A stretch of DNA of 5,255 nucleotides from CAYPUT01 sp046541715 (GTDB taxonomy: Bacteria; Spirochaetota; Spirochaetia; DSM-27196; PWMO01), in contig JBKHCS010000165.1 of the NCBI GenBank assembly GCA_046541715.1, positions 1 through 5,255 on the forward strand, read 5' to 3'. The translations under genes and the position numbers were made by a program. Each line of letters starts with the position of its first letter. Within the stretch, counting starts at the first letter, position 1. This document shows positions 1-5,204 of the stretch, in pieces. The notes under the pieces were generated by a model that searched no databases, was not told the origin of the DNA, and was given only the letters and a program-made list of their open reading frames with translations.

Positions 1-94
1 CAGCAGTTTCGGCGGGGGCTGAGTCATCGCCGCCGCATCCAACAAGCATCAGCGCCACGATGAGCGCCGCCAATAAAGACAGTGTCTTCTTCAA
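1..94 (-). CDS. Lipoprotein, amino-terminal fragment, TTG start (runs off left edge)
   Basis: Only the first 31 codons are inside the window, and they form a classic lipoprotein signal peptide: MKK at the start, a hydrophobic stretch at residues 5-18, then a lipobox L17-V18-G19-C20. Cys20 would be the lipidated residue. It is followed by a small, acidic, flexible linker (GGDDSAPAETA) as in many solute-binding lipoproteins. The start is TTG; no ATG gives a sensible signal peptide (the only in-frame one, codon 16, is inside the hydrophobic core), and a GGAG ribosome-binding site sits six bases upstream. It follows the rhodanese lipoprotein gene by 66 bases on the same strand and is probably the next gene of the sulfur operon. 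The mature domain lies outside the window, so its function cannot be named. Confident that it is a lipoprotein start; role unknown. Confidence 0.8.
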   Translation of the reverse strand, partial: MKKTLSLLAALIVALMLVGCGGDDSAPAETA

Positions 95-160
95 TTCTTT
101 CTCCTTTTCGGTTGGCGTACCGCCACCGTTGGCTTCGTTGTCTTAGTCCCCGGCGCTCCT
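95..160 (-). other. Intercistronic gap with small GC-rich inverted repeats
   Basis: This 66-base gap separates the rhodanese stop from the lipoprotein start. It holds two related short words (GCCAACGG and GCCAACCG on the minus strand) that can pair with neighbouring GGTGGC/GGCG segments, for example TGGCG-TAC-CGCCA on the plus strand at about 114-126. No T-run follows, so it does not look like a Rho-independent terminator. It could be an mRNA processing or stability hairpin, or chance. Confidence 0.3.
101..104 (-). promoter_or_regulatory. Ribosome-binding site that fixes the TTG start
   Basis: On the minus strand AAAAGGAG lies upstream of the TTG codon, with a six-base spacer between GGAG and TTG. 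This is the normal Shine-Dalgarno distance, and it is the main reason for accepting the rare TTG start of the left-edge lipoprotein. Confidence 0.75.
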
Positions 161-1078
161 TTAGGACGCGTCGGGGGCCTCTATTACTCCTGTCGGTTGT
201 TCCGGCTCGAAGATCGGATTCATCGGGTTTGCGCTCCATTCCACCCAGGCTCCGTCGTAGAGCCGGAGGTTGCGATAGCCGGCGTTATACATCGCAAGGT
301 AGGTTTGGGCGGCACGAATCGAGGTATGACAGTAGATGTATGCCGTGTCGTCGAAATCGACACCGACCTCGAGATAGCGGATGCGAATATGGCGAGGCGG
401 CCGGTATTCGCCGTCGGAAAAATTGTTCCCCGCGTAATCCAGGAGAATCGCCCCTGGTATCGCTCCGTCCGTGATGTACTCTTCCTCGGATCGTGTGTCG
501 ATCAAAAAGACGGACGGATCGGGGTCGTTGACCCAGTCGCGAATCTCTTTGGCCGAGATCATCATGCTTTGGTCCGGAGCCTCGGTGCTAAACGTGGCCT
601 GGGTGTGTGTGTGGGCGGAGCTCGTTACCTGAGCGCCGGCGGATCGAAGGGCGGCGTAGCCGCCGCTCACCACTTTGACGTCGTGGTGTCCATAGACCTT
701 CAGCGTCCACCAGAGACGCGCAGCGTCCATGTTTCCGCTGTCGTCGTAGGCAAGGATAAGAGAATCGTTGGAGATTCCCCGGCGGCCGAAGGCATTCTCG
801 ATCTGCTCCGGCGGCGCCAGGAGAGCTGGAAAGGGCGAGTTTACAACGATGTCGGCCCGGGAAACGCTTACCGCACCCTCGATGTGCTCTCGGTTGTAGT
901 CCACGCCCGGGCGAGCATCCACCAACACGGCGTCATCCCGGGTTTCGAGGATCAACAAGGCCTCTTCGGCGGAGACGATCTCGGTTCCCACGTCGCCGGC
1001 TGGTTCTTGGCCGCACCCGGCGAGTATCAGGACGAGGGCGCCAAAGAGGAGCCCCCGGAGGAGTATGTTTCTCATCAC
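161..1078 (-). CDS. Two-domain rhodanese (thiosulfate sulfurtransferase-like) lipoprotein
   Basis: Predicted exported sulfurtransferase that would carry sulfane sulfur as a persulfide on a catalytic cysteine. A signal peptide with lipobox L19-A20-G21-C22 predicts membrane anchoring outside the cytoplasm; most SseA-type rhodaneses are cytoplasmic. Domain 1 (about 33-150) has the rhodanese framework (VLVDARP, HIEGAV, AARLWW, SGGYAAL), but its active-site position reads YDDSGN, so it is the usual inactive domain. Domain 2 (about 172-285) has FLIDTRS, GAIPGA and the active loop C250-H-T-S-I-R255. The loop differs from the CRxGxR/T of classic thiosulfate and mercaptopyruvate enzymes, so the substrate is uncertain. 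The GTG start overlaps the stop of the upstream reductase gene by four bases (GTGA); the next codon, ATG at 1073-1075, is an equally possible start and a GGTGG motif lies upstream. The overlap suggests translational coupling. Family confident, substrate not. Confidence 0.92.
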   Translation of the reverse strand: MMRNILLRGLLFGALVLILAGCGQEPAGDVGTEIVSAEEALLILETRDDAVLVDARPGVDYNREHIEGAVSVSRADIVVNSPFPALLAPPEQIENAFGRRGISNDSLILAYDDSGNMDAARLWWTLKVYGHHDVKVVSGGYAALRSAGAQVTSSAHTHTQATFSTEAPDQSMMISAKEIRDWVNDPDPSVFLIDTRSEEEYITDGAIPGAILLDYAGNNFSDGEYRPPRHIRIRYLEVGVDFDDTAYIYCHTSIRAAQTYLAMYNAGYRNLRLYDGAWVEWSANPMNPIFEPEQPTGVIEAPDAS

Positions 1079-2337
1079 TCGATTACCACCTCTACGGGGC
1101 GTTCTACGTACCTGTTCAGGGCCTCCATCACGCTCTTCTTATCGCATTTTTCGGAGATCTCGACGACTTCGCCGTTCTGGGTGTAGAAGATGGTCATCGG
1201 CTCGACGTCGCAGGCGAGGCGGTCGCAGAGCGACTTTCCCTTGTACTGGTCGAGGACGTTCAGCTTTACCTGATCGGCGTAGGCTTCTTCTATCTGCTGC
1301 ATCATCGGAAGAAGCTCTCGGCTCGGAGCGTCGATCGCCGAATAGACGTAGACGAGTCCGATTTTCTCCTTTTGGAGAATCTGATTCCGGAATACCTCGG
1401 TTTCGGCGATAAACTTCTCCGCCGCAACACCGGCGATCGCTCCGTCGCCGACGGCGGTCGCCACCTGCTTGAGCTCCTTCTCCCGGACATCACCGCAGGC
1501 GAATACCCCGGGGATGCCGGTTTCCATATGTTCGTTGGTGATGATGTAGCGCCGCTTGGACATGTTGACCTTGTCGACAAAGATCTCGGTATTCGGCTCG
1601 TACCCGATAAACTCGAAACAGGTGTCGACGACGACGGGGTCGAGATCCCCGGTCTTCAGGTTCTTTAAGACGACCTTTTCCAGGTGCTCGTCTCCCTCAA
1701 AGGAGTCGACCATGGTGTTCCACTTAAAGGACATCTTCGGGTTCGCGAGGGCCTGATCCCGGGCGATTTCGTTACAGTCCATCTTTCCTTCGTCGTGGAT
1801 GACCGAGACGATAACTTCCTTGGCGAACTTCGAGAGGAACATGCCTTCCTCGATCGCGGCGTCTCCCGAGCCGATAACCATCACCGTCTTGTCGGTGTTG
1901 GCCGCGGCATCGCAGGTGGCGCAGAAGCTAATGCCCTTATCGAAGAGGTACTTCTCTTCGTTGAGGGCTCCGGTAACCCGGGGACGTCCACCGGCGGCGA
2001 TGATGACCGTCTTGCATTCGAAGATGTTGCGGAAGGTTTCGACCCTCTTGACCTCGTCTTCGAGCTCGACGTTCTTGACGTCGGTAAGCTTAAAGTTTAC
2101 GCCGAATCGCTTGGCCTGCTTGTGGAAAAGCTCCATAAGGGCAAGGCCCCCGGACCCCTCGGGGAAGCCCGGGTAGTTTTCGATCTCGTTGGTGTAGGTG
2201 GCAAGGCCACCCATCAGAGACTTTTCTATAAGGAGGGTCTTCAGACGTGCCCGGCCGCAGTAGATGCCTGCGGTCAGGCCTGAGGGACCTCCCCCGATTA
2301 TGACAACATCGTATTCTTCGACTTTCTTTTCGCGCAT
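1075..2337 (-). CDS. Thioredoxin-reductase-like flavoprotein with a degenerate thioredoxin tail
   Basis: FAD-dependent pyridine-nucleotide disulfide oxidoreductase of the thioredoxin reductase family. The FAD-binding loop is IGGGPSG (14-20), the redox disulfide is C139-A-T-C142 followed by D143, the second Rossmann motif is GSGDAA (156-161), and the carboxy-terminal FAD motif is GVFACGDV (277-284). At 420 residues it is about 100 longer than bacterial TrxB. The extra part (about 322-413) resembles a thioredoxin fold, with a segment ending in NGEVV and a probable cis-proline P380, but the WCGPC site reads I335-D-A-P-S339, so both redox cysteines are gone. Cysteines 371, 376 and 398 lie elsewhere in this tail. 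After the second Rossmann motif the usual HRR, which binds the NADPH 2'-phosphate, is absent; the segment reads SVIHDEGK. NADH or another donor is therefore possible. It starts eight bases after the transporter gene with a weak AGG ribosome site. Its likely role is reducing a sulfur carrier or persulfide, which is inferred from context. Confidence 0.93.
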   Translation of the reverse strand: MREKKVEEYDVVIIGGGPSGLTAGIYCGRARLKTLLIEKSLMGGLATYTNEIENYPGFPEGSGGLALMELFHKQAKRFGVNFKLTDVKNVELEDEVKRVETFRNIFECKTVIIAAGGRPRVTGALNEEKYLFDKGISFCATCDAAANTDKTVMVIGSGDAAIEEGMFLSKFAKEVIVSVIHDEGKMDCNEIARDQALANPKMSFKWNTMVDSFEGDEHLEKVVLKNLKTGDLDPVVVDTCFEFIGYEPNTEIFVDKVNMSKRRYIITNEHMETGIPGVFACGDVREKELKQVATAVGDGAIAGVAAEKFIAETEVFRNQILQKEKIGLVYVYSAIDAPSRELLPMMQQIEEAYADQVKLNVLDQYKGKSLCDRLACDVEPMTIFYTQNGEVVEISEKCDKKSVMEALNRYVERPVEVVIE

Positions 2338-2345
2338 ATTCTAAC

Positions 2346-2897
2346 CTACATAAAGTATTTGACGAGGAGCTTGCTTCCGATGATCGATCCGACAAAGAGA
2401 AAGATGCCGAAAACCCATCCCGAAAGGGAGAGCGAGGCGATGCCGGAGTAGAAAGCGCCGATGTTGCAGCCGAATCCTATACGGGAGCCGTAACCCATCA
2501 GGAGTCCCCCGAGAACGGCGGCGACCACCTGTTTGCCGGTCTTTAGCTTCTTGATCTTGAATCCGGAGGCGATGAGCGCTGCAAAAAGCGCACCGAAGAT
2601 GACGCCCGCGTTTCGCATGGTTCCCGGATCTCGGAGGATACCCCGATCCAAAACCGCTTGAGCGGCGTCGGAAGAGAAGTAGTACCACTTATCGACGCTA
2701 CCGCCGACGGCCTCGTAAAGCCATGCGCCCCAGTTGGCGAAAACCGCGGAAACGCCCCAGGGGTTTCCGGTGACCGCCAGAGTGACAATCTGAAAGACGG
2801 AGAGGAGGATGGCCCCGGTAACATAGGGCCATGCATCCTTCAACCAGGTCTTGTAATAGTCGTTCGCAGCGATCTTCTCAGAGATCTTCTTGAACAT
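2346..2897 (-). CDS. YeeE/YedE-family sulfur transporter, carboxy-terminal half as a separate subunit
   Basis: Integral membrane protein of 183 residues with about four strongly hydrophobic helices (around 25-42, 96-112, 124-139 and 157-176). The family signature is the stretch YGSRIGFGCNIGAF and following (136 onward), with conserved Cys144 and then SGIASLSLSGW. Known YeeE/TsuA proteins are single chains of about 330-350 residues that pass thiosulfate along a line of conserved cysteines. This chain carries only the part with the GCNIGAF cysteine, and the gene at 3159-3869 supplies the rest, so the two products probably form one transporter. It starts 13 bases after the tusA-like stop, with an AAGGG about ten bases upstream overlapping that stop. 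The amino terminus (FKKISEKIAANDYYKTWLKD) is amphipathic and charged, with no signal peptide. The substrate (thiosulfate, other sulfur species or a selenium compound) cannot be read from the sequence. Confidence 0.88.
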   Translation of the reverse strand: MFKKISEKIAANDYYKTWLKDAWPYVTGAILLSVFQIVTLAVTGNPWGVSAVFANWGAWLYEAVGGSVDKWYYFSSDAAQAVLDRGILRDPGTMRNAGVIFGALFAALIASGFKIKKLKTGKQVVAAVLGGLLMGYGSRIGFGCNIGAFYSGIASLSLSGWVFGIFLFVGSIIGSKLLVKYFM

Positions 2898-2910
2898 GAC
2901 GCGAGAACCC

Positions 2911-3138
2911 TTACTTCGACTTCTCGATGACGACTTCCCACTCGCCGTCGTCGACTTCTTCGATTTCGACGTTGTGACCCGCTTCCCGGGCCCACTCGGG
3001 GACGTTCTTCATCGCACAGGAGTGGTCGATCTGGACGATCAAAATGTCGCCAACCTCCAGCTCGTCGAGCTTCTTCTGGGCCTTTACGAGGGGTACGGGG
3101 CACGCTTCACCGAGACAATCGAGCATTACTTCAGCCAT
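2911..3138 (-). CDS. tusA: TusA-family sulfur carrier protein
   Basis: Small cytoplasmic sulfur carrier of 75 residues, the usual TusA/SirA/YeeD length. The family motif is CLGEACPVPLVKA, with the persulfide-forming cysteine in C13-P-V-P16 and a second cysteine at C8. A further cysteine at C41 (DHSCAMKNVPEWA) lies where E. coli TusA has no cysteine; it is typical of TusA-like proteins encoded beside YeeE/YedE transporters. The acidic end (EEVDDGEWEVVIE) closes the expected beta-alpha-beta fold. The gene lies between the two transporter halves, 20 bases after one and 13 before the other, which suggests that the protein receives sulfur directly from the channel, as YeeD is thought to do with YeeE. 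GGAGG sits six bases before the ATG. It could equally be called YeeD-like; the family is certain, the partner inferred. Confidence 0.95.
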   Translation of the reverse strand: MAEVMLDCLGEACPVPLVKAQKKLDELEVGDILIVQIDHSCAMKNVPEWAREAGHNVEIEEVDDGEWEVVIEKSK

Positions 3139-3144
3139 TAGTTT

Positions 3145-3149
3145 CCTCC
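3145..3149 (-). promoter_or_regulatory. Strong ribosome-binding site of the tusA-like gene
   Basis: A full GGAGG on the minus strand, six bases before the ATG at 3136-3138. It is clearly stronger than the sites before the next two genes, which suggests the small carrier is made in excess over the membrane subunit and the reductase. Confidence 0.75.
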
Positions 3150-3158
3150 ATGGGGTTG

Positions 3159-3869
3159 TTAGTGCGCCGAGGCGCCTTGTTTTGCTTTTGCGAATTTATC
3201 TGCAGCAATCCAGAGCAACGCAATGGTTAGAAGCTGCACGACGATTGAACCAAACCAGCCTAGTACGTCCGGTAAAAAGACCGCCTTGCCATGGAGAATG
3301 ACGTTCTCGGTCCACCAGCCGAAGTGTGCCGCACCGATAAGCGACCCGACGACGAAGAAAAAGATCGAGAGCATCTGCATGGTAAAACCCTCGCCGACCC
3401 GCATAAGGGTTCCCGAGGCGCATCCGCCGGATATGACCATGCCGATACCGAAGACGACCCCACCGACGACGGTGGACAAGCTAATCGGCACGACAAAGGA
3501 CTGTCCCGGGATCGGGAGACCTCTGGAAGAAGCGCCGTACTGAATTGCCCAGAAGCCGATGCTCGTAACCGCGAGGGCTAAGAGAATGGCCTTGGTCAGG
3601 CTGGTGCCGCCGGTTAGGTACGGGTCTCTCATCGACGCGGTAAAGCATATTCGTGCCCTCTGAAGGATAAATCCGAAGATCGTACCGGTGAACCAGAAGA
3701 AGGCCAGGTTCGACGATTGGACGCCCAGGACAACTCCAAGGGCGACAATGATGATGAGGGAGAGGACCCCCAAGGGGAGCTGATTCTTCTTCTTTTTCTT
3801 TGAACGCGAAGAGCTCCTTCTTATGGAGCCGGTTTCTCCTTGGAGGGCCGGGGTGGCCGTATCACTCAC
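3159..3869 (-). CDS. YeeE/YedE-family sulfur transporter, amino-terminal half as a separate subunit
   Basis: Integral membrane protein of 236 residues with about six hydrophobic segments (near 31-50, 55-72, 91-110, 127-147, 165-183 and 204-224). Two family motifs are present: FGFILQRARICFTASMRDP (65-83) with Cys75, and SGGCASGTLMRVGEG (147-161) with Cys150. Both cysteines match those lining the conduction path of YeeE/TsuA. Together with Cys144 of the 2346-2897 product they make the three-cysteine set expected in one full transporter. A hydrophilic amino-terminal tail of about 30 residues ends in a polybasic patch (SRSKKKKKNQ, 21-30), which should hold the amino terminus in the cytoplasm. The start is GTG with AAGGAG six bases upstream. 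It is the first gene of the operon, behind an AT-rich promoter region. The family is firm; substrate and subunit pairing are inferred. Confidence 0.9.
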   Translation of the reverse strand: MSDTATPALQGETGSIRRSSSRSKKKKKNQLPLGVLSLIIIVALGVVLGVQSSNLAFFWFTGTIFGFILQRARICFTASMRDPYLTGGTSLTKAILLALAVTSIGFWAIQYGASSRGLPIPGQSFVVPISLSTVVGGVVFGIGMVISGGCASGTLMRVGEGFTMQMLSIFFFVVGSLIGAAHFGWWTENVILHGKAVFLPDVLGWFGSIVVQLLTIALLWIAADKFAKAKQGASAH

Positions 3870-3875
3870 GGTCTG

Positions 3876-3881
3876 CTCCTT
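3876..3881 (-). promoter_or_regulatory. Ribosome-binding site for the GTG start of the first operon gene
   Basis: AAGGAG on the minus strand, six bases before GTG at 3867-3869. The match and spacing support the GTG start. Confidence 0.8.
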
Positions 3882-3892
3882 ATATATTGGTT

Positions 3893-3910
3893 TATAAGAG
3901 ATTTCTTATA
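3893..3910. promoter_or_regulatory. Inverted repeat in the operon leader, candidate operator
   Basis: Perfect seven-base arms, TATAAGA and TCTTATA, around a four-base centre (GATT on the plus strand). It lies 24 bases upstream of the first start codon, and just after the predicted extended -10 element, so it would cover the transcription start. A repressor bound here would block the promoter. A weak AU-rich mRNA hairpin is the alternative. The binding protein is not identifiable. Confidence 0.45.
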
Positions 3911-3917
3911 GATAATT

Positions 3918-3958
3918 AGTATACCACTTAGGTTACACCGCTGTTCCGGCTGTGTCAA
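3918..3958 (-). promoter_or_regulatory. Candidate sigma-70-type promoter of the sulfur operon
   Basis: On the minus strand a perfect -35 hexamer TTGACA (3953-3958) is followed after 17 bases by a poor -10, TAACCT (3930-3935). Twelve bases further down lies an extended -10 of good quality, TGG-TATACT (3918-3926), but with no good -35 at 17 bases. One of the two, or both, probably drives the operon; start sites would fall near 3923 or 3911. The region is much more AT-rich than the coding sequence. This is pattern matching only. Confidence 0.5.
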
Positions 3959-4002
3959 CAGAGATTTTAGGTTTTGTTTCTTACATGTAAGAAAGTCAAC
4001 AG
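3954..4002. repeat. Direct repeat CTGTTGAC, two copies 41 bases apart
   Basis: The eight-base word CTGTTGAC occurs on the minus strand at 3954-3961 and again at 3995-4002. The first copy contains the candidate -35 hexamer. The spacing is close to four helical turns, so they could be regulator half-sites or tandem -35 elements. The second copy has no convincing -10 at 17-18 bases (CAAAAC or AAAACC). An eight-base repeat in a short region may also be chance. Confidence 0.35.
3977..3994. promoter_or_regulatory. Perfect 18-base palindrome upstream of the operon promoter, candidate operator
   Basis: TTTCTTACATGTAAGAAA is its own reverse complement over all 18 bases. Its centre is about 62 bases upstream of a start site near 3923, or about 75 upstream of one near 3911; both are common positions for an activator dimer. 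It shares the TCTTA/TAAGA core with the inverted repeat at 3893-3910, though with the arms in the opposite order. It is too AT-rich, and lacks a following T-run, to be a good terminator for the TPR gene that ends at 4022. Confidence 0.5.
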
Positions 4003-4021
4003 TGTGTTAGAAACTCCAAAT

Positions 4022-4546
4022 TTAGGCGAAGCTGCTCCGGCCGTAGGTTGTGTCGCCTTCTTCCCGGCGGTTCCACCCTTGGAGTCCTTCCGCGTAATGG
4101 ATCAGGAGGGAGGTAAACCGCTGAATCTCTCCGGAAGAAGTGGTCTCGACCAGGAGCCTAGTGAGCCCCTCGACCGACTCTCGGTACATACCAAGCTTGT
4201 ACTCGGTCAGGGCAAGGAGGGCCCGAAATAGGTGATTCTCCGGGTGCCGTTCTGCCGCGCTCCGAAGAGCCGTAGCGGCGGCAAAGTAGCGTCCGAGGCT
4301 ACGCAGGGTGGCAACGTAGGTTAACACCGCCTCGGCATCGTCCCGCGGGTGGAGGCCCTTTTCCAAGGCGATCTCGAAGTGAGCGGCCGCTTCGCGGTGA
4401 CGTCCGAGGCGGCTGAGGGCCTTTCCGAGAAGAAAATGTCCCTCAGGGTCTGCACTTCGCCCCGCCTCCTGGGGGAAAACAAGCTCCTCGGCAACCCGTT
4501 TGTACTCTCCCTCGGCTAGCAGCTTCCGAGCTTCCACGTGTGTCAT
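4022..4546 (-). CDS. Small tetratricopeptide-repeat protein
   Basis: A 174-residue protein made mostly of three TPR units at about 34-67, 70-103 and 104-137. Each shows the helix-turn-helix pattern of the family, such as GHFLLGKALSRLGRHREAAAHFEIALE and LTYVATLRSLGRYFAAATALRSAAERHP. TPRs are protein-protein interaction scaffolds, so no catalytic role is implied. There is no signal peptide or membrane segment, so it is probably cytoplasmic. The ATG at 4544-4546 has GGGGG only one base upstream, too close for a normal ribosome site; the GTG at 4535-4537 (codon 4) has the same GGGGG ten bases upstream and may be the real start. It reads towards the sulfur operon 152 bases away and could contribute read-through, but that operon seems to have its own promoter. 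Partner and function are unknown. Confidence 0.85.
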   Translation of the reverse strand: MTHVEARKLLAEGEYKRVAEELVFPQEAGRSADPEGHFLLGKALSRLGRHREAAAHFEIALEKGLHPRDDAEAVLTYVATLRSLGRYFAAATALRSAAERHPENHLFRALLALTEYKLGMYRESVEGLTRLLVETTSSGEIQRFTSLLIHYAEGLQGWNRREEGDTTYGRSSFA

Positions 4547-4643
4547 TCCCCCAAGATACTGAAGTGACCGGCTCTCGGGTCGACGTTACTCCGACGACTT
4601 ACTACCTTAGCACTCAAACGAATCAACCTCGAAAGGAGTTCAA
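4547..4643. promoter_or_regulatory. Divergent intergenic region between the TPR and nitroreductase genes
   Basis: These 97 bases must hold the start signals of both flanking genes. The only plus-strand promoter candidate I see is weak: GTCGAC near 4579 and TACCTT about 18 bases later. No strong operator palindrome was noticed. Confidence 0.3.
4632..4638 (+). promoter_or_regulatory. Ribosome-binding site of the nitroreductase-family gene
   Basis: AAAGGAG with a five-base spacer to the ATG at 4644-4646, which fixes the start. Confidence 0.8.
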
Positions 4644-5204
4644 ATGAGCGGATTACTCAAGGAGATAGAAGAGCGGCGGTCGTTTCGGGCGATCGACGAG
4701 CGGCCCATACCGGATGACGTTCTAACAAGGGTCATGACTGCGGGAACCTTGGCGCCCTCCTGCTTCAACAAACAGCCCTGGCGCTTTCTGGTGCTTCGGG
4801 ATAGGGAGGCCCTCGACCGGGGTCGGAATCACCTGAAAGAGGGAAACTACTGGGCAAAGAAGGCCCCCGTCCTGATCGTCGTCGTGACCAAGACAGAGTT
4901 GGACTGCCAGGTGCAGAACCGGGAGTACGCGGAGTTTGACACCGGCCAGGCAGTCATGAGCCTGGGCATTCAGGCTTGGCACGAGGGTCTTATCGCACAC
5001 CCGATGGCGGGGTTCGACGACGAGACCATCGCGGAAGAGTTCGGTATTGCCGACGGCTACCGTGTCCTGACGGTTGTCGCATTGGCGTATCCGGGAGACG
5101 ATTCGTTTCTCAACGAGAAGCACCTGGAAATGGAGCACTCAGAGCGTAGCCGCAAGCCTCTCGAGGAGGTGGTCTTTTTCGACGAGTGGGCCCCGTCGGC
5201 CTAA
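4644..5204 (+). CDS. Nitroreductase-family FMN oxidoreductase
   Basis: Member of the FMN-dependent nitroreductase superfamily, 186 residues, a normal length. Near the amino terminus E10-R-R-S-F-R15 matches the conserved RRSxR phosphate-binding motif. LAPSCFNKQPWRFLVL (37-52) is the family APSxxNxQPWxF segment. FDTGQAVMSLGIQAWHEGL (98-116) forms the central helix and dimer/FMN region, and RSRKPLEEVVFF (168-179) is the terminal arm that reaches the flavin. Family members reduce nitro compounds, quinones, flavins or enones with NAD(P)H, usually as cytoplasmic dimers; the physiological substrate cannot be told. It is transcribed away from the sulfur operon and separated from it by the TPR gene, so a functional link is not shown. 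Its stop overlaps the end of a probable convergent gene at the right edge. Confidence 0.93.
   Translation: MSGLLKEIEERRSFRAIDERPIPDDVLTRVMTAGTLAPSCFNKQPWRFLVLRDREALDRGRNHLKEGNYWAKKAPVLIVVVTKTELDCQVQNREYAEFDTGQAVMSLGIQAWHEGLIAHPMAGFDDETIAEEFGIADGYRVLTVVALAYPGDDSFLNEKHLEMEHSERSRKPLEEVVFFDEWAPSA

Noticed and set aside
603..613. GT dinucleotide run in the rhodanese gene as a phase-variation switch
   Set aside because: It has only five and a half units, shorter than typical slippage tracts, and it simply encodes the HTHT linker between the two rhodanese domains.
197..1186. Long plus-strand open frame of 329 codons opposite the rhodanese gene
   Set aside because: It is the antisense shadow of the rhodanese gene: no family motifs, no ribosome-binding site seen, and the minus strand has a clear signal peptide and two rhodanese domains.
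1684..2283. Plus-strand open frame of 199 codons opposite the reductase gene
   Set aside because: The translation has no recognisable motif, while the minus strand carries complete FAD and CATC motifs; an antisense shadow in GC-rich DNA.
2346..3869. Broken or frameshifted single YeeE/YedE gene with tusA inserted
   Set aside because: Each half has its own start codon, upstream purine-rich site, intact membrane segments and normal stop, so separate functional subunits are more likely than decay.
3977..3994. Palindrome as a Rho-independent terminator of the TPR gene
   Set aside because: The stem is AT-rich with few GC pairs, and on the minus strand it is followed by CAAAACC and not a T-run.
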